Source of the DNA: DASUPK01 sp963743575
Lineage (GTDB): Bacteria > Actinomycetota > Thermoleophilia > Solirubrobacterales > 70-9
NCBI GenBank assembly: GCA_963743575.1
Contig: CAVUQC010000004.1
Coordinates: forward strand, 186,001-250,000
Reading direction: 5' to 3'
Length of the DNA stretch: 64,000 nucleotides
Part shown: positions 7,803-14,989 of the stretch, in pieces
Position numbering within the stretch: position 1 is the stretch's first letter
How the letters are laid out: each line of letters begins with the position of its first letter
The notes under the pieces: generated by a model
What the model saw: the letters and a program-made list of their open reading frames with translations, nothing else
Database searches by the model: none
What the model was told of the DNA's origin: nothing
Translations under genes and position numbers: made by a program

Positions 7803-8874
7803 GATCGATGCGCTGGTCGACCAGATCGAGGGACGCTTCGCCGAACTCGAGCGACAGATGTCCGATCCCGAGGTGATTGCCGACCGGGAGCGCTACGCCG
7901 AGGTCGGACGCGAGTACCGCGATCTCGAGCCGGCTCATGGGTTGGCCCGAGAGTGGCTGACTCTGAAGGACGACCTCGAGGGCGCCCGCGAGCTGCTCGC
8001 CGAGGACGGCGATGACCCCGAGCTGAGGAAGGTGGTCGCGGACGCTCCGGCGAGGCTCGAGGAGCTCTCGGAGGAAATCCGGCTGGCGACGGTCGAGCGC
8101 GATCCGAACGACGACAAGAACGTGATCGTCGAGATCCGGGCGGGGACCGGGGGGGACGAGGCCGCGCTCTTCGCCGGCGACCTCTTCAAGATGCTGACCC
8201 GCTACGCCGAGCGGCGCGGGTACTCGGTCGAGGTCCTCTCCCAGTCCGCATCGGAGGTCGGCGGCTTCAAGGAGGTCACCTTCGCGATCAAGGGCGATGC
8301 CGCGTACTCCGTCTTCAAGTACGAGGGAGGGACCCACCGGGTCCAGCGGGTGCCCAAGACCGAATCGCAGGGACGCATCCACACCTCCACCGCGACGGTC
8401 GCCGTCCTCCCCGAGGCCGAGGAGGTGGACGTCCAGATCGACCCCAACGACCTCCAGATCGACGTCTACCGCTCCTCCGGGCCGGGAGGGCAGTCCGTCA
8501 ACACGACCGACTCCGCCGTTCGGATCACGCACAAGCCGACGGGCCTCGTGGTGGCCATGCAGGACGAGAAGTCCCAGCACCAGAACCGGGACAAGGCGAT
8601 GCGGGTCCTCCGCGCTCGGCTGCTGGAGCGTGAGATCGAGGAGCAGCAGAAGGAGATTGCCTCCGAGCGGAAGGCGCAGGTGGGCTCCGGCTCGCGCTCG
8701 GAGAAGATCCGCACCTACAACTTCCCCCAAGACCGGATCACCGACCACCGCGTCAAGCACACGGCCAGTGGGGTGGACCGGGTCCTCAACGGAGAATTGG
8801 ACGAGTTCACCGACGCTCTGTCCGGTGAGGAGAAGCGGCAGCGCCTTGAGGCGCAGACGGCGGAGACGGCCTGA
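7801..8874 (+). CDS. prfA: Peptide chain release factor 1
   Basis: 357 residues, typical for RF1. It recognises UAA and UAG in the ribosomal A site and triggers peptide release through GGQ, seen in SSGPGGQSVNTTDSAVR. The anticodon-like region HRVQRVPKTESQGRIHTS is the RF1 type. A GGGAG lies just before the ATG. prmC, whose product methylates the GGQ glutamine, follows at once with overlapping stop and start, then tsaC. The divergent transporter begins two bases away, leaving almost no room for separate promoters. Confidence 0.97.
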   Translation: MIDALVDQIEGRFAELERQMSDPEVIADRERYAEVGREYRDLEPAHGLAREWLTLKDDLEGARELLAEDGDDPELRKVVADAPARLEELSEEIRLATVERDPNDDKNVIVEIRAGTGGDEAALFAGDLFKMLTRYAERRGYSVEVLSQSASEVGGFKEVTFAIKGDAAYSVFKYEGGTHRVQRVPKTESQGRIHTSTATVAVLPEAEEVDVQIDPNDLQIDVYRSSGPGGQSVNTTDSAVRITHKPTGLVVAMQDEKSQHQNRDKAMRVLRARLLEREIEEQQKEIASERKAQVGSGSRSEKIRTYNFPQDRITDHRVKHTASGVDRVLNGELDEFTDALSGEEKRQRLEAQTAETA

Positions 8875-9713
8875 GTCCCGAGACCTCGGCAGTCCGCGAC
8901 GCGCTCCCCGCAGCGGTCGACGCGATCGCCGCGGCGGGCTGTGGCTCGGCCCGTCTCGACGCCGAGCTGCTGCTCGCCCACGCGACCGGCTGGGACCGCG
9001 CCCGCATCGCCGCCGAGCCGGAGATGCGGCTGCCGGTGGGCGCCTCCCGGGAGTTCGCCGAAATGGTTCGCCGCAGGGTGCGTCGCGAGCCGGTCGCCTA
9101 CATCGTCGGATTCAAGGGCTTCCGGCGAATCGAGCTGCTGGTCGATCACCGCGTGCTGATCCCAAGGCCGGAGACCGAGCTGCTCGTCGAGGTCGCGGTG
9201 GAGTTAGAGGCCGCGTCCGCGATTGACGTGGGAACGGGAAGCGGCGCGATCGCGCTGGCGGTCGCCGACGAGCTCCCCGAGTCCAGGGTGTCCGCGATTG
9301 ACACCTCGATGGATGCGCTTCGAGTCGCTCAGGTGAACACCGAGCGGCTCGGGCTCGGCGACCGCGTCGACGTCGTCAATCGCGGAATAGCGTCGCTGGA
9401 TTCTGCAGGTCCGTGCGATCTGTTGATCGCCAACCTTCCCTACGTCTCCGAGGCCGAATGGGAGGGGCTCGCCCCTGAGATCCGCGAGTACGAGCCGCGA
9501 GAAGCGGTCGTGGCCGGTCCGACGGGGCTCGAGGCCATCGACGGGCTGCTGGCATCGGTCGCCCAGCTCAAGATGCGGCCGGCGACGGTCGCCCTGGAGA
9601 TCGGTGCGGACCAGGCGGAAACGGTCTCGGATCTCGTTCGCCGGGCTGGCTACGCCGACGCGGAGACCCGTCAGGACCTGGCCGGGCACGATCGCGTGGT
9701 CATCGGCAGGTGA
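8871..9713 (+). CDS. prmC: Release factor glutamine methyltransferase, apparent CTG start
   Basis: PrmC N5-methylates the GGQ glutamine of RF1 and RF2 using SAM. The SAM motif AIDVGTGSGAIALA, the PrmC N-domain (LDAELLLAHATGWDR) and HRVLIPRPETELLVE are present. No ATG, GTG or TTG exists in this frame between an in-frame stop at 8847 and 9024, yet the N-domain starts at about 8880. The only sensible start is CTG at 8871, overlapping the prfA stop as CTGA, with GGAG five bases upstream. From there the protein is 280 residues, a normal length. The catalytic NPPY motif reads NLPY. An ATG start at 9024 would lose much of the N-domain. Confidence 0.9.
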   Translation: MSPETSAVRDALPAAVDAIAAAGCGSARLDAELLLAHATGWDRARIAAEPEMRLPVGASREFAEMVRRRVRREPVAYIVGFKGFRRIELLVDHRVLIPRPETELLVEVAVELEAASAIDVGTGSGAIALAVADELPESRVSAIDTSMDALRVAQVNTERLGLGDRVDVVNRGIASLDSAGPCDLLIANLPYVSEAEWEGLAPEIREYEPREAVVAGPTGLEAIDGLLASVAQLKMRPATVALEIGADQAETVSDLVRRAGYADAETRQDLAGHDRVVIGR

Positions 9714-10351
9714 CCGAGACGGTCTCCGTCGAGCGCGACGGACCGGAGGCCGCCCGCGCTGCGCTCGAGCGCTGTGTGGGGGAGGGCGGCGTGGCGATCT
9801 TCCCGGCGGACACGCTCTACGGGCTCGCCTGCGACCCGCTCAACGGTGAGGCGGTCGAGCGCATCCAGGCGATCAAGGGGCGCGGGGAGCGAAAGCCCTC
9901 GGCCGTCATGTACTTCTCGCCGCCGGCGATGCGGGAGCTTGTCGCCGGGCTAGGACCACGGACCCGCGATGCGCTCGGCGCACTGCTGCCGGGACCGGTG
10001 ACCCTGGTGATCGCCAACCCCGAGCGGCGCTACCCCCTGGCCTGCCGCGAGGACCCCGGGCGGCTCGGCGTCCGCCTGATAGAGGGACCACTCGCCGGGG
10101 CGATGACGCCCATCTTCCAGACGAGCGCCAACCGGAGCGGCGCGCCGGCACCGACGCGGTTCGACGGGATCGAACAGAAGATCCTGGATGCGGCCGACCT
10201 CGCCATCGACGCCGGGGAGCTGATCGGTGAGCCCTCCACGGTGGTCGACGTCACGGCCGTCGACGACGGCGGAGGATGGGAGATTCTCCGCGAAGGCGCA
10301 CTCCCCGCAGCCGAGGTCGAGGCCCGGCTGCGGTCCGCCGTTCAGGCCTAG
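9710..10351 (+). CDS. tsaC: Threonylcarbamoyl-AMP synthase (YrdC/Sua5 family)
   Basis: 213 residues, YrdC domain only, without the C-terminal Sua5 domain. It makes threonylcarbamoyl-AMP from Thr, bicarbonate and ATP for the t6A37 modification of ANN-decoding tRNAs. Motifs: FPADTLYGLACDP, AIKGRGERKPSAVM, QTSANRSGAPAP and EPSTVVDVT. GTG start inside the prmC stop. prmC-tsaC adjacency is widespread in bacteria. The stop overlaps that of the convergent NTF2-like gene. Confidence 0.95.
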   Translation: MTETVSVERDGPEAARAALERCVGEGGVAIFPADTLYGLACDPLNGEAVERIQAIKGRGERKPSAVMYFSPPAMRELVAGLGPRTRDALGALLPGPVTLVIANPERRYPLACREDPGRLGVRLIEGPLAGAMTPIFQTSANRSGAPAPTRFDGIEQKILDAADLAIDAGELIGEPSTVVDVTAVDDGGGWEILREGALPAAEVEARLRSAVQA

Positions 10352-10755
10352 TCGGACGCCTCGCGCGCCGCTCGCTCGCCCTCGGCGTGGCTGCCGTAGG
10401 ACCAGCCGCGCTGCAGCCTCTCGCCTCGTGCCTCCACGACCCAGGCGACCTCCGAGGAGACCGGCTCCCCGGTGGCGCGGGAGCGCGCCTCCATCTCGCC
10501 GAGGACGAGCAGCCGGTTGCCGATCTCGCGGAACCGGCTGAGGTCAACATGGATCTCGGAGAACATCTCGTCGATGTCCTCGAACCAGGCGCGGATGCCG
10601 TTGTGCCCGTGGTAGCCGGGGTCGCCCTCCTCACGAGCCGTCAGATACGGATGCCATTCGCAGTCGGGGTTCCAGGCCTCGACCCATGCCTCGGGATCGT
10701 GAGCGTTGAATGCGTCCCCGGATTGCGCCAGCAGCTCGCGGTAGGTGGGGGTCAT
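10348..10755 (-). CDS. NTF2/SnoaL-like protein, last gene of the R2lox operon
   Basis: 135 residues with the SnoaL-like pattern: AFNAHDPEAWVEAWNPDCEWH, HGHNGIRAWFEDIDEMF and GNRLLVLGEMEARSRATG. This fold binds small hydrophobic ligands or catalyses cyclisation or hydration; no specific reaction can be assigned. The ATG overlaps the stop of the upstream NTF2-like gene as ATGA, so the two are coupled. It may act on the same substrate as the di-metal oxidase encoded at the head of the operon (inference). Confidence 0.85.
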   Translation of the reverse strand: MTPTYRELLAQSGDAFNAHDPEAWVEAWNPDCEWHPYLTAREEGDPGYHGHNGIRAWFEDIDEMFSEIHVDLSRFREIGNRLLVLGEMEARSRATGEPVSSEVAWVVEARGERLQRGWSYGSHAEGERAAREASD

Positions 10756-11159
10756 CGGGCCGCGCCTCCCGCGGCGGCATCGCGCGCCTCGTCCACTGTC
10801 TCGAAGAGGTCGAGCCGGACCGCCCGGCCGTCTCGGAGCTCCCAGAGCATCGTGGCGTCCTGTCCGAAGTCGAGCCCCGTCGTCTTGCCGCGGGCCCGCA
10901 GCGTGAACTCGACGATCACGCGGTCACCGGTGGCCTCGAATCCGTGGGCGTCCCAGCGGATCTCGTCCATCACGTCGTAGAAAGAGTCGAACCAGCGGCG
11001 GATGCCGTCGTGGCCGCGGTAGGTGTCGGGCTCGGAGGCGAGGCTGGGCGGGGTCGTCGCCTCGAACTCAGGGTCGAGGAAGGGGAGGATGCCGTCGATT
11101 CCGTTCTCGTTGAACGCCTTGAACCCGCGCTTCACGATCTCGACGTTTTTCACTGACAC
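10752..11159 (-). CDS. NTF2/SnoaL-like protein
   Basis: 135 residues from GTG (VSVKNVEIVKRGFKAFNENG). Motifs GHDGIRRWFDSFYDVMDEIRW and GDRVIVEFTLRARGKTTG mark a SnoaL-like fold, paralogous to the next gene. A longer reading frame upstream would overlap the tetR gene and lacks family similarity, so the GTG is preferred; a second GTG two codons later is equally possible. A 16-bp perfect dyad (11153-11168) overlaps the start. Third gene of the R2lox-tetR operon. Confidence 0.85.
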   Translation of the reverse strand: MSVKNVEIVKRGFKAFNENGIDGILPFLDPEFEATTPPSLASEPDTYRGHDGIRRWFDSFYDVMDEIRWDAHGFEATGDRVIVEFTLRARGKTTGLDFGQDATMLWELRDGRAVRLDLFETVDEARDAAAGGAAR

Positions 11160-11168
11160 TGCTGTCAG
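11153..11168. promoter_or_regulatory. CTGACA-N4-TGTCAG palindrome at a start codon
   Basis: A perfect 6-bp inverted repeat with a 4-base centre overlaps the start of the third gene in the R2lox operon. The shape fits a TetR-family operator, though it differs from the candidate site at the head of the operon (12835-12856) and no promoter boxes are obvious beside it. It could instead be chance or a small RNA hairpin affecting translation. Confidence 0.4.
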
Positions 11169-11182
11169 CCTAGGTCTCGAGC

Positions 11183-11824
11183 TCAGGCGCGAGTGTGAGA
11201 TGTGGCCGCCAGCGCGCTCTGGATGAAGAGCTCTCGCGCCCGCTTCCACTCGGTCGTCGGGCCTCGCTCGATCCGCTCGAGAACCAGGCCCTGGTTGCAG
11301 GCATTGATCATGAGCGCGAGCGCCCGGACCTGGCTCGGGGGCGGGCCGTCCTCAGCGTTCTTCAGCAGCCGCGTGAGCACTCGCTGCCAGCCCTCGTTGA
11401 CCTCGGTGATAGTCCTCCGCACCTCCGGTTCAACCACTGAGACCGCCGCCAGGTCGAAGTAGAGACGGGCGAGTCGCTCGTCGCGTGCGAGCAGGCGGTC
11501 AATGCCGTCCGCCACGCCGCGAACGATCTCCTCGACGGTCCGGGCTTCCTGCACGGCCGTCAGAGCCTCCTCCGTGATCACTTCGGCGACCGCGCGGCCG
11601 CTCGCCTGGACCAAGCCCTGCTTGGACCCGTAGTGGTAGACGACCAGCGACTTGGACTCGCCGGCCTTGGCGGCGACCTTGGCGATGGTCAGCCCGGCAT
11701 AGCCGTCGGACTTCAGCACCTCGATGGCCGCGTAGAGGATCCGCTCGCGGGCGCCGGTAGAGGGGCGCCCGCGCTTGACTGCGGCAGATCCGGCGGCGGT
11801 GTTTGTGGCCGCCGTTGATGCCAT
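11183..11824 (-). CDS. TetR-family transcriptional regulator
   Basis: 213 residues from ATG, which overlaps the upstream stop by one base (TAATG). The DNA-binding domain is at about residues 22-70 (TGARERILYAAIEVL, LTIAKVAAKAG, VVYHYGSKQGL). The C-terminal ligand domain is TetR-like and diverse. Lying between the R2lox gene and two NTF2-like genes, it probably represses its own operon through the palindrome in the promoter at 12834-12861 and senses a substrate or product of the oxidase (inference). Starts further upstream lie inside the oxidase gene and are rejected. Confidence 0.92.
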   Translation of the reverse strand: MASTAATNTAAGSAAVKRGRPSTGARERILYAAIEVLKSDGYAGLTIAKVAAKAGESKSLVVYHYGSKQGLVQASGRAVAEVITEEALTAVQEARTVEEIVRGVADGIDRLLARDERLARLYFDLAAVSVVEPEVRRTITEVNEGWQRVLTRLLKNAEDGPPPSQVRALALMINACNQGLVLERIERGPTTEWKRARELFIQSALAATSHTRA

Positions 11825-12792
11825 TAGGCCGCCGCGAGCATCGCCGGATCGAGGCCCATCGCCGCGAGCTTCTTGGAGAGCGACTTCGCCGCGTACTCGA
11901 AGATCTCCGCCGAGTGGTAGAAGGGCGTCTGGAAGTTGTACGGGTCCTCCACCCAGGGTGGGACGAAGACCAGGGTGGCGACCGGCAGACACTCCTTCAG
12001 CGTGTCCTCGATGATCTTGGCGTTCGCCTCGTCATCCTTGATGGCGTCGGCGAGGAACTTGACGCCGAAGCCGACGTGGCGGGACTCATCTCTGTTGACG
12101 GCCGTGAACCCCGCAGTGAAGCCCGGGAACCAATTCCGCTCCCGCATCGACTTGATCATGAAGCGGGCAGCGGAGAGGGCCAGCATCCCCTCGATCACGA
12201 TCATGTAGACGGTGACGCCTCGGACGAGCTTGGGGAAGTCGCTCGGGTCCTTGCGCAGATCCTCGGCACACTCATGGAGGATCCCGTTGAAGAGCGTCTC
12301 CCAGTCCTTGTTCACGACGTAGCGCTGCTTGTCGATCATCTCGCCGAGGCTGCCGGCCTCGATGCCGAAGACCTCGCGGTAGAAGCCGTTCCAGAAAACG
12401 GTGTGCTTGGCCTCGTCGGAGATCTGCGTGGTGAGGAAGACCTTCGCCTCGTGGGTCGGAGCCGCCAGGGCGAAGGGGAGCAGCTCCAGGGTGACGCGCT
12501 CCTCGCCCAGGAAGAACTCCGAGAATCCGAACTCGAGGAACCGCCGCTCGTCGTCGGTGAACATGTCCGGGTCGGCCCACTGCTTCTTGTCCTCTTCGAA
12601 GCTGAAGTCCTCGGTGGACCAGTGCTGCCGCTGCCAGCGCATGAAGAGCTTTTCGTATGAGGGGGCGGCCTCGACGATGCGGTCGAGACCGGCCATCACC
12701 TTGTCGATGTCGCCGTCCAGCAGGACTGACAGTGCCTCGTCGTCGGCGTGCAGATCCTCGTGGCCGTTGGTTGCTGCGGTGGCTTCGGTCAT
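11824..12792 (-). CDS. R2-like ligand-binding oxidase (R2lox), ferritin-like di-metal protein
   Basis: 322 residues from an ATG with GGAGGAGAG upstream. Metal ligands occur in R2 order: Glu97, Glu127-x-x-His130, Glu201 and Glu236-x-x-His239. Val100 and Tyr196 sit at the spacing of the Val-Tyr pair that forms the ether crosslink in R2lox (E68/V71/E101/H104/Y162/E167/E202/H205 in the mycobacterial protein, by known numbering). This separates it from ordinary ribonucleotide reductase R2. R2lox proteins carry a Mn/Fe cofactor and a bound fatty acid; the physiological reaction is not settled. First gene of an operon with tetR and two NTF2-like genes. Confidence 0.88.
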   Translation of the reverse strand: MTEATAATNGHEDLHADDEALSVLLDGDIDKVMAGLDRIVEAAPSYEKLFMRWQRQHWSTEDFSFEEDKKQWADPDMFTDDERRFLEFGFSEFFLGEERVTLELLPFALAAPTHEAKVFLTTQISDEAKHTVFWNGFYREVFGIEAGSLGEMIDKQRYVVNKDWETLFNGILHECAEDLRKDPSDFPKLVRGVTVYMIVIEGMLALSAARFMIKSMRERNWFPGFTAGFTAVNRDESRHVGFGVKFLADAIKDDEANAKIIEDTLKECLPVATLVFVPPWVEDPYNFQTPFYHSAEIFEYAAKSLSKKLAAMGLDPAMLAAA

Positions 12793-12833
12793 CTCTCTCC
12801 TCCGGGATGGTCGGTGCAGTCGGCGAGCGGCAT

Positions 12834-12861
12834 TATTTACCAGTCGGTCAGTAAATGTCAA
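12834..12861 (-). promoter_or_regulatory. R2lox operon promoter with internal operator
   Basis: On the minus strand TTGACA (12856-12861) and TAAATA (12834-12839) are 16 bases apart. Between and overlapping them lies an imperfect 22-bp dyad with ATTTAC at one end and GTAAAT at the other and a CAGTC/GGTCA core. This is the layout of a TetR-repressed promoter, and a tetR gene is the second gene of the operon. The start codon follows about 40 bases downstream with a strong ribosome site. Confidence 0.75.
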
Positions 12862-12963
12862 GGGCGTTCGGAGATCGGCCCCGATTTTTGTCAATGCGGC
12901 GCCGGTGTCTTCCTGAATAGGGTTCCGTATCCAACTCAGGGGGCGAGCTGGAGGCGGGAAAAA

Positions 12964-13662
12964 ATGAAGAGGGAAATGGGTCGGTCGGGAATCAGGGCCG
13001 CCTTGCTCGCGATGATCGCCGTGGGCGCCTGCGCCATCGCCGCAACGCCGGCGAGCGCTGACACCACGATCGGCGTCGACGTCAATCAGGCCCACAGCTA
13101 CACCGGCGCGTGCGACGGCGGCGGCAATCCGGCCAACCGGCCGTGCACGGTCGCCAACCTGATCACGACTCCCGCCCGGACCATGCAGTCCCCCTGCGAC
13201 GGGACCGTCACCCGCTTCCGGTTGAACGGCATCCCCACCGCCAATACCTACCGGATACGGGCAATCACCAACAACGGGAACGGGACCTACACGCCGACCG
13301 CGACGAGCGCGCCGCCCGTGACGATCCAGACCCCGGGCGTCAACGAGTACGCGGCGAGCATGCCGATCAAGCAGGGCCAGTACGTAGGCATCGACTTCAT
13401 GAACGACACCGTCGGCGGCCTCTATGGCTATAGCGGTGCCGGGTTCTTCGAGGCAGTCTTCTACGCCTTCCCAGCCGACGGCGGCCTCGCGACGGACACG
13501 CCCCCGGCCGACAACGACATCTACCTCTACAACGCGGACGTCGCCTGCGGCGGCGGCCAGGGCGGCCCGAGCGCGGTGAAGTGCAGGAAGAAAAAGAAGA
13601 AGCATCGCGACGCCTCGGCCGCAAAGAAGAAGAAGGGCTGCAAGAAGAAAAAGAAGAAGTAG
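12964..13662 (+). CDS. Secreted protein with poly-Lys/Cys C-terminal tail
   Basis: 232 residues. Signal peptide of about 32 residues (GIRAALLAMIAVGACAIAATPASA then D). The mature part is a beta-rich domain of unknown family with paired Cys, followed by a tail of Lys runs punctuated by Cys (KCRKKKKKHR, then CKKKKKK at the end). Similar basic tails occur on other exported proteins in this window. Such a tail could bind anionic wall polymers or act as a sorting element (inference). ATG preceded by GGAGG. Confidence 0.82.
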   Translation: MKREMGRSGIRAALLAMIAVGACAIAATPASADTTIGVDVNQAHSYTGACDGGGNPANRPCTVANLITTPARTMQSPCDGTVTRFRLNGIPTANTYRIRAITNNGNGTYTPTATSAPPVTIQTPGVNEYAASMPIKQGQYVGIDFMNDTVGGLYGYSGAGFFEAVFYAFPADGGLATDTPPADNDIYLYNADVACGGGQGGPSAVKCRKKKKKHRDASAAKKKKGCKKKKKK

Positions 13663-13702
13663 CGGCTCCGGTCCATCACCCAAAGGCCATAACCTAGGTC
13701 GG

Positions 13703-14983
13703 GTGAGCGACCTCCCCGACGACTTCCAGACCGCCCATCTCGCCGAGGTGGATCCGGACATTCAGCGGGTCCTGGACCGCGAGCTGGCCCGGCAGCAGGG
13801 CACGCTCGAGATGATCGCCTCCGAGAACTTCGTTCCGCAGGCGGTGCTCGATGCCGCCGGCTCGGTGCTGACCAACAAGTACGCGGAGGGCTATCCGGGC
13901 AAGCGCTACTACGGCGGCTGCGAGGAGGTCGACGTCGCCGAGCAGCTCGCGATCGACCGGGCAAAAGACCTGTTCGGCGCCGAGCACGCCAACGTCCAGC
14001 CGCACTCGGGGGCGCAGGCGAACAACGCCGCCTACATGGCGATGCTCGATCCGGGGGACACGATCATGGGGATGGCTCTGGACCACGGCGGCCACCTCAG
14101 CCACGGGATGAAGCTGAACGTCTCGGGCAAGCTCTACAAGGTCGTGCCGTACCACGTCCGGCGCGAGGACCTGCTCTGCGACATGGACGAGGTGGCGCGC
14201 CTCGCCGAGGAGCACCAGCCGAAGGTGATCGTCGCCGGCTGGTCGGCCTATCCGCGGCAACTCGACTTCGCCGCCTTCCGGGAGATCGCCGACTCCGTGG
14301 GCGCAAGGCTGATGGTGGACATGGCGCACTTCGCGGGGCTGGTCGCGGCGGGGGAGCACCCGAACCCGGTCGAGCACGCCGACGTCGTCACCACCACGAT
14401 CCATAAGACTCTCTGCGGGCCGCGCAGCGGGATGATCCTCTGCAAGGAGGGGCTGGCCGCGGACATCAACCGCGCCGTGTTCCCGGGCCAGCAGGGTGGC
14501 CCGCTGATGCACATCATCGCCGCCAAGGCGGTGGCCCTGAAGATCGCCGCCACCCCGGAGTTCGCCGCCCGCCAGCGCCAGACGATCGCCAATGCGCGTG
14601 CCTTCGGCGAGGAGCTGATCACCGGCGGGGTGGACGTGCTCACCGGAGGGACCGACGTCCACCTGGTCCTCGTTGACCTGACTCCCACCGGTGTCTTCGG
14701 CAAGGAGGCCGAGCGTCGCCTGGAGGAGGTCGGCATCACGGTCAACCGCAACGCGATCCCGTTCGACGAGCGGCCCCCGCTCGATCCATCGGGCCTGCGG
14801 ATCGGCACGCCGGCGCTCACCACCCGCGGCCTCGTCGAGGACGACCTGCGGGAGATCGCGAAGATCGTCGTGGGCGCGCTCGGCCCGGACTTCGACTCCG
14901 AGAAGGACGCGCTGCTCGAGCGCTCTCGCGCGCTGATGGAGCGCTATCCCCTCTACCCGCAGCTTTCAGCAGCCACCGTCTAG
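13703..14983 (+). CDS. glyA: Serine hydroxymethyltransferase
   Basis: 426 residues, PLP enzyme converting serine plus tetrahydrofolate to glycine plus methylene-THF. Seen: EMIASENFVP, NKYAEGYPGKRYYGGCE, HSGAQANNAAYMA, the PLP lysine in TTTIHKTLCGPRSG and FPGQQGGPLMH. The usual HKTLRGPRGG is HKTLCGPRSG here, a conservative oddity next to the PLP lysine. GTG start. The polysaccharide genes that follow begin seven bases later and may be cotranscribed. Confidence 0.96.
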   Translation: MSDLPDDFQTAHLAEVDPDIQRVLDRELARQQGTLEMIASENFVPQAVLDAAGSVLTNKYAEGYPGKRYYGGCEEVDVAEQLAIDRAKDLFGAEHANVQPHSGAQANNAAYMAMLDPGDTIMGMALDHGGHLSHGMKLNVSGKLYKVVPYHVRREDLLCDMDEVARLAEEHQPKVIVAGWSAYPRQLDFAAFREIADSVGARLMVDMAHFAGLVAAGEHPNPVEHADVVTTTIHKTLCGPRSGMILCKEGLAADINRAVFPGQQGGPLMHIIAAKAVALKIAATPEFAARQRQTIANARAFGEELITGGVDVLTGGTDVHLVLVDLTPTGVFGKEAERRLEEVGITVNRNAIPFDERPPLDPSGLRIGTPALTTRGLVEDDLREIAKIVVGALGPDFDSEKDALLERSRALMERYPLYPQLSAATV

Positions 14984-14989
14984 AGCTTC

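Noticed and set aside
6331..8760. 809-residue minus-strand frame spanning the transporter and prfA
   Set aside because: Arg/Gly/Asp-rich low-complexity translation with no motifs, antisense to prfA and out of frame with the transporter, whose own frame has clear membrane helices.
11825..11992. N-terminal extension of the TetR protein
   Set aside because: It would lie wholly inside the R2lox gene; the TAATG overlap gives a normal-length regulator.
13560..13662. Poly-Lys tail as a frameshift or assembly artefact
   Set aside because: Similar tails end several unrelated exported proteins in the window, each with a clean stop.
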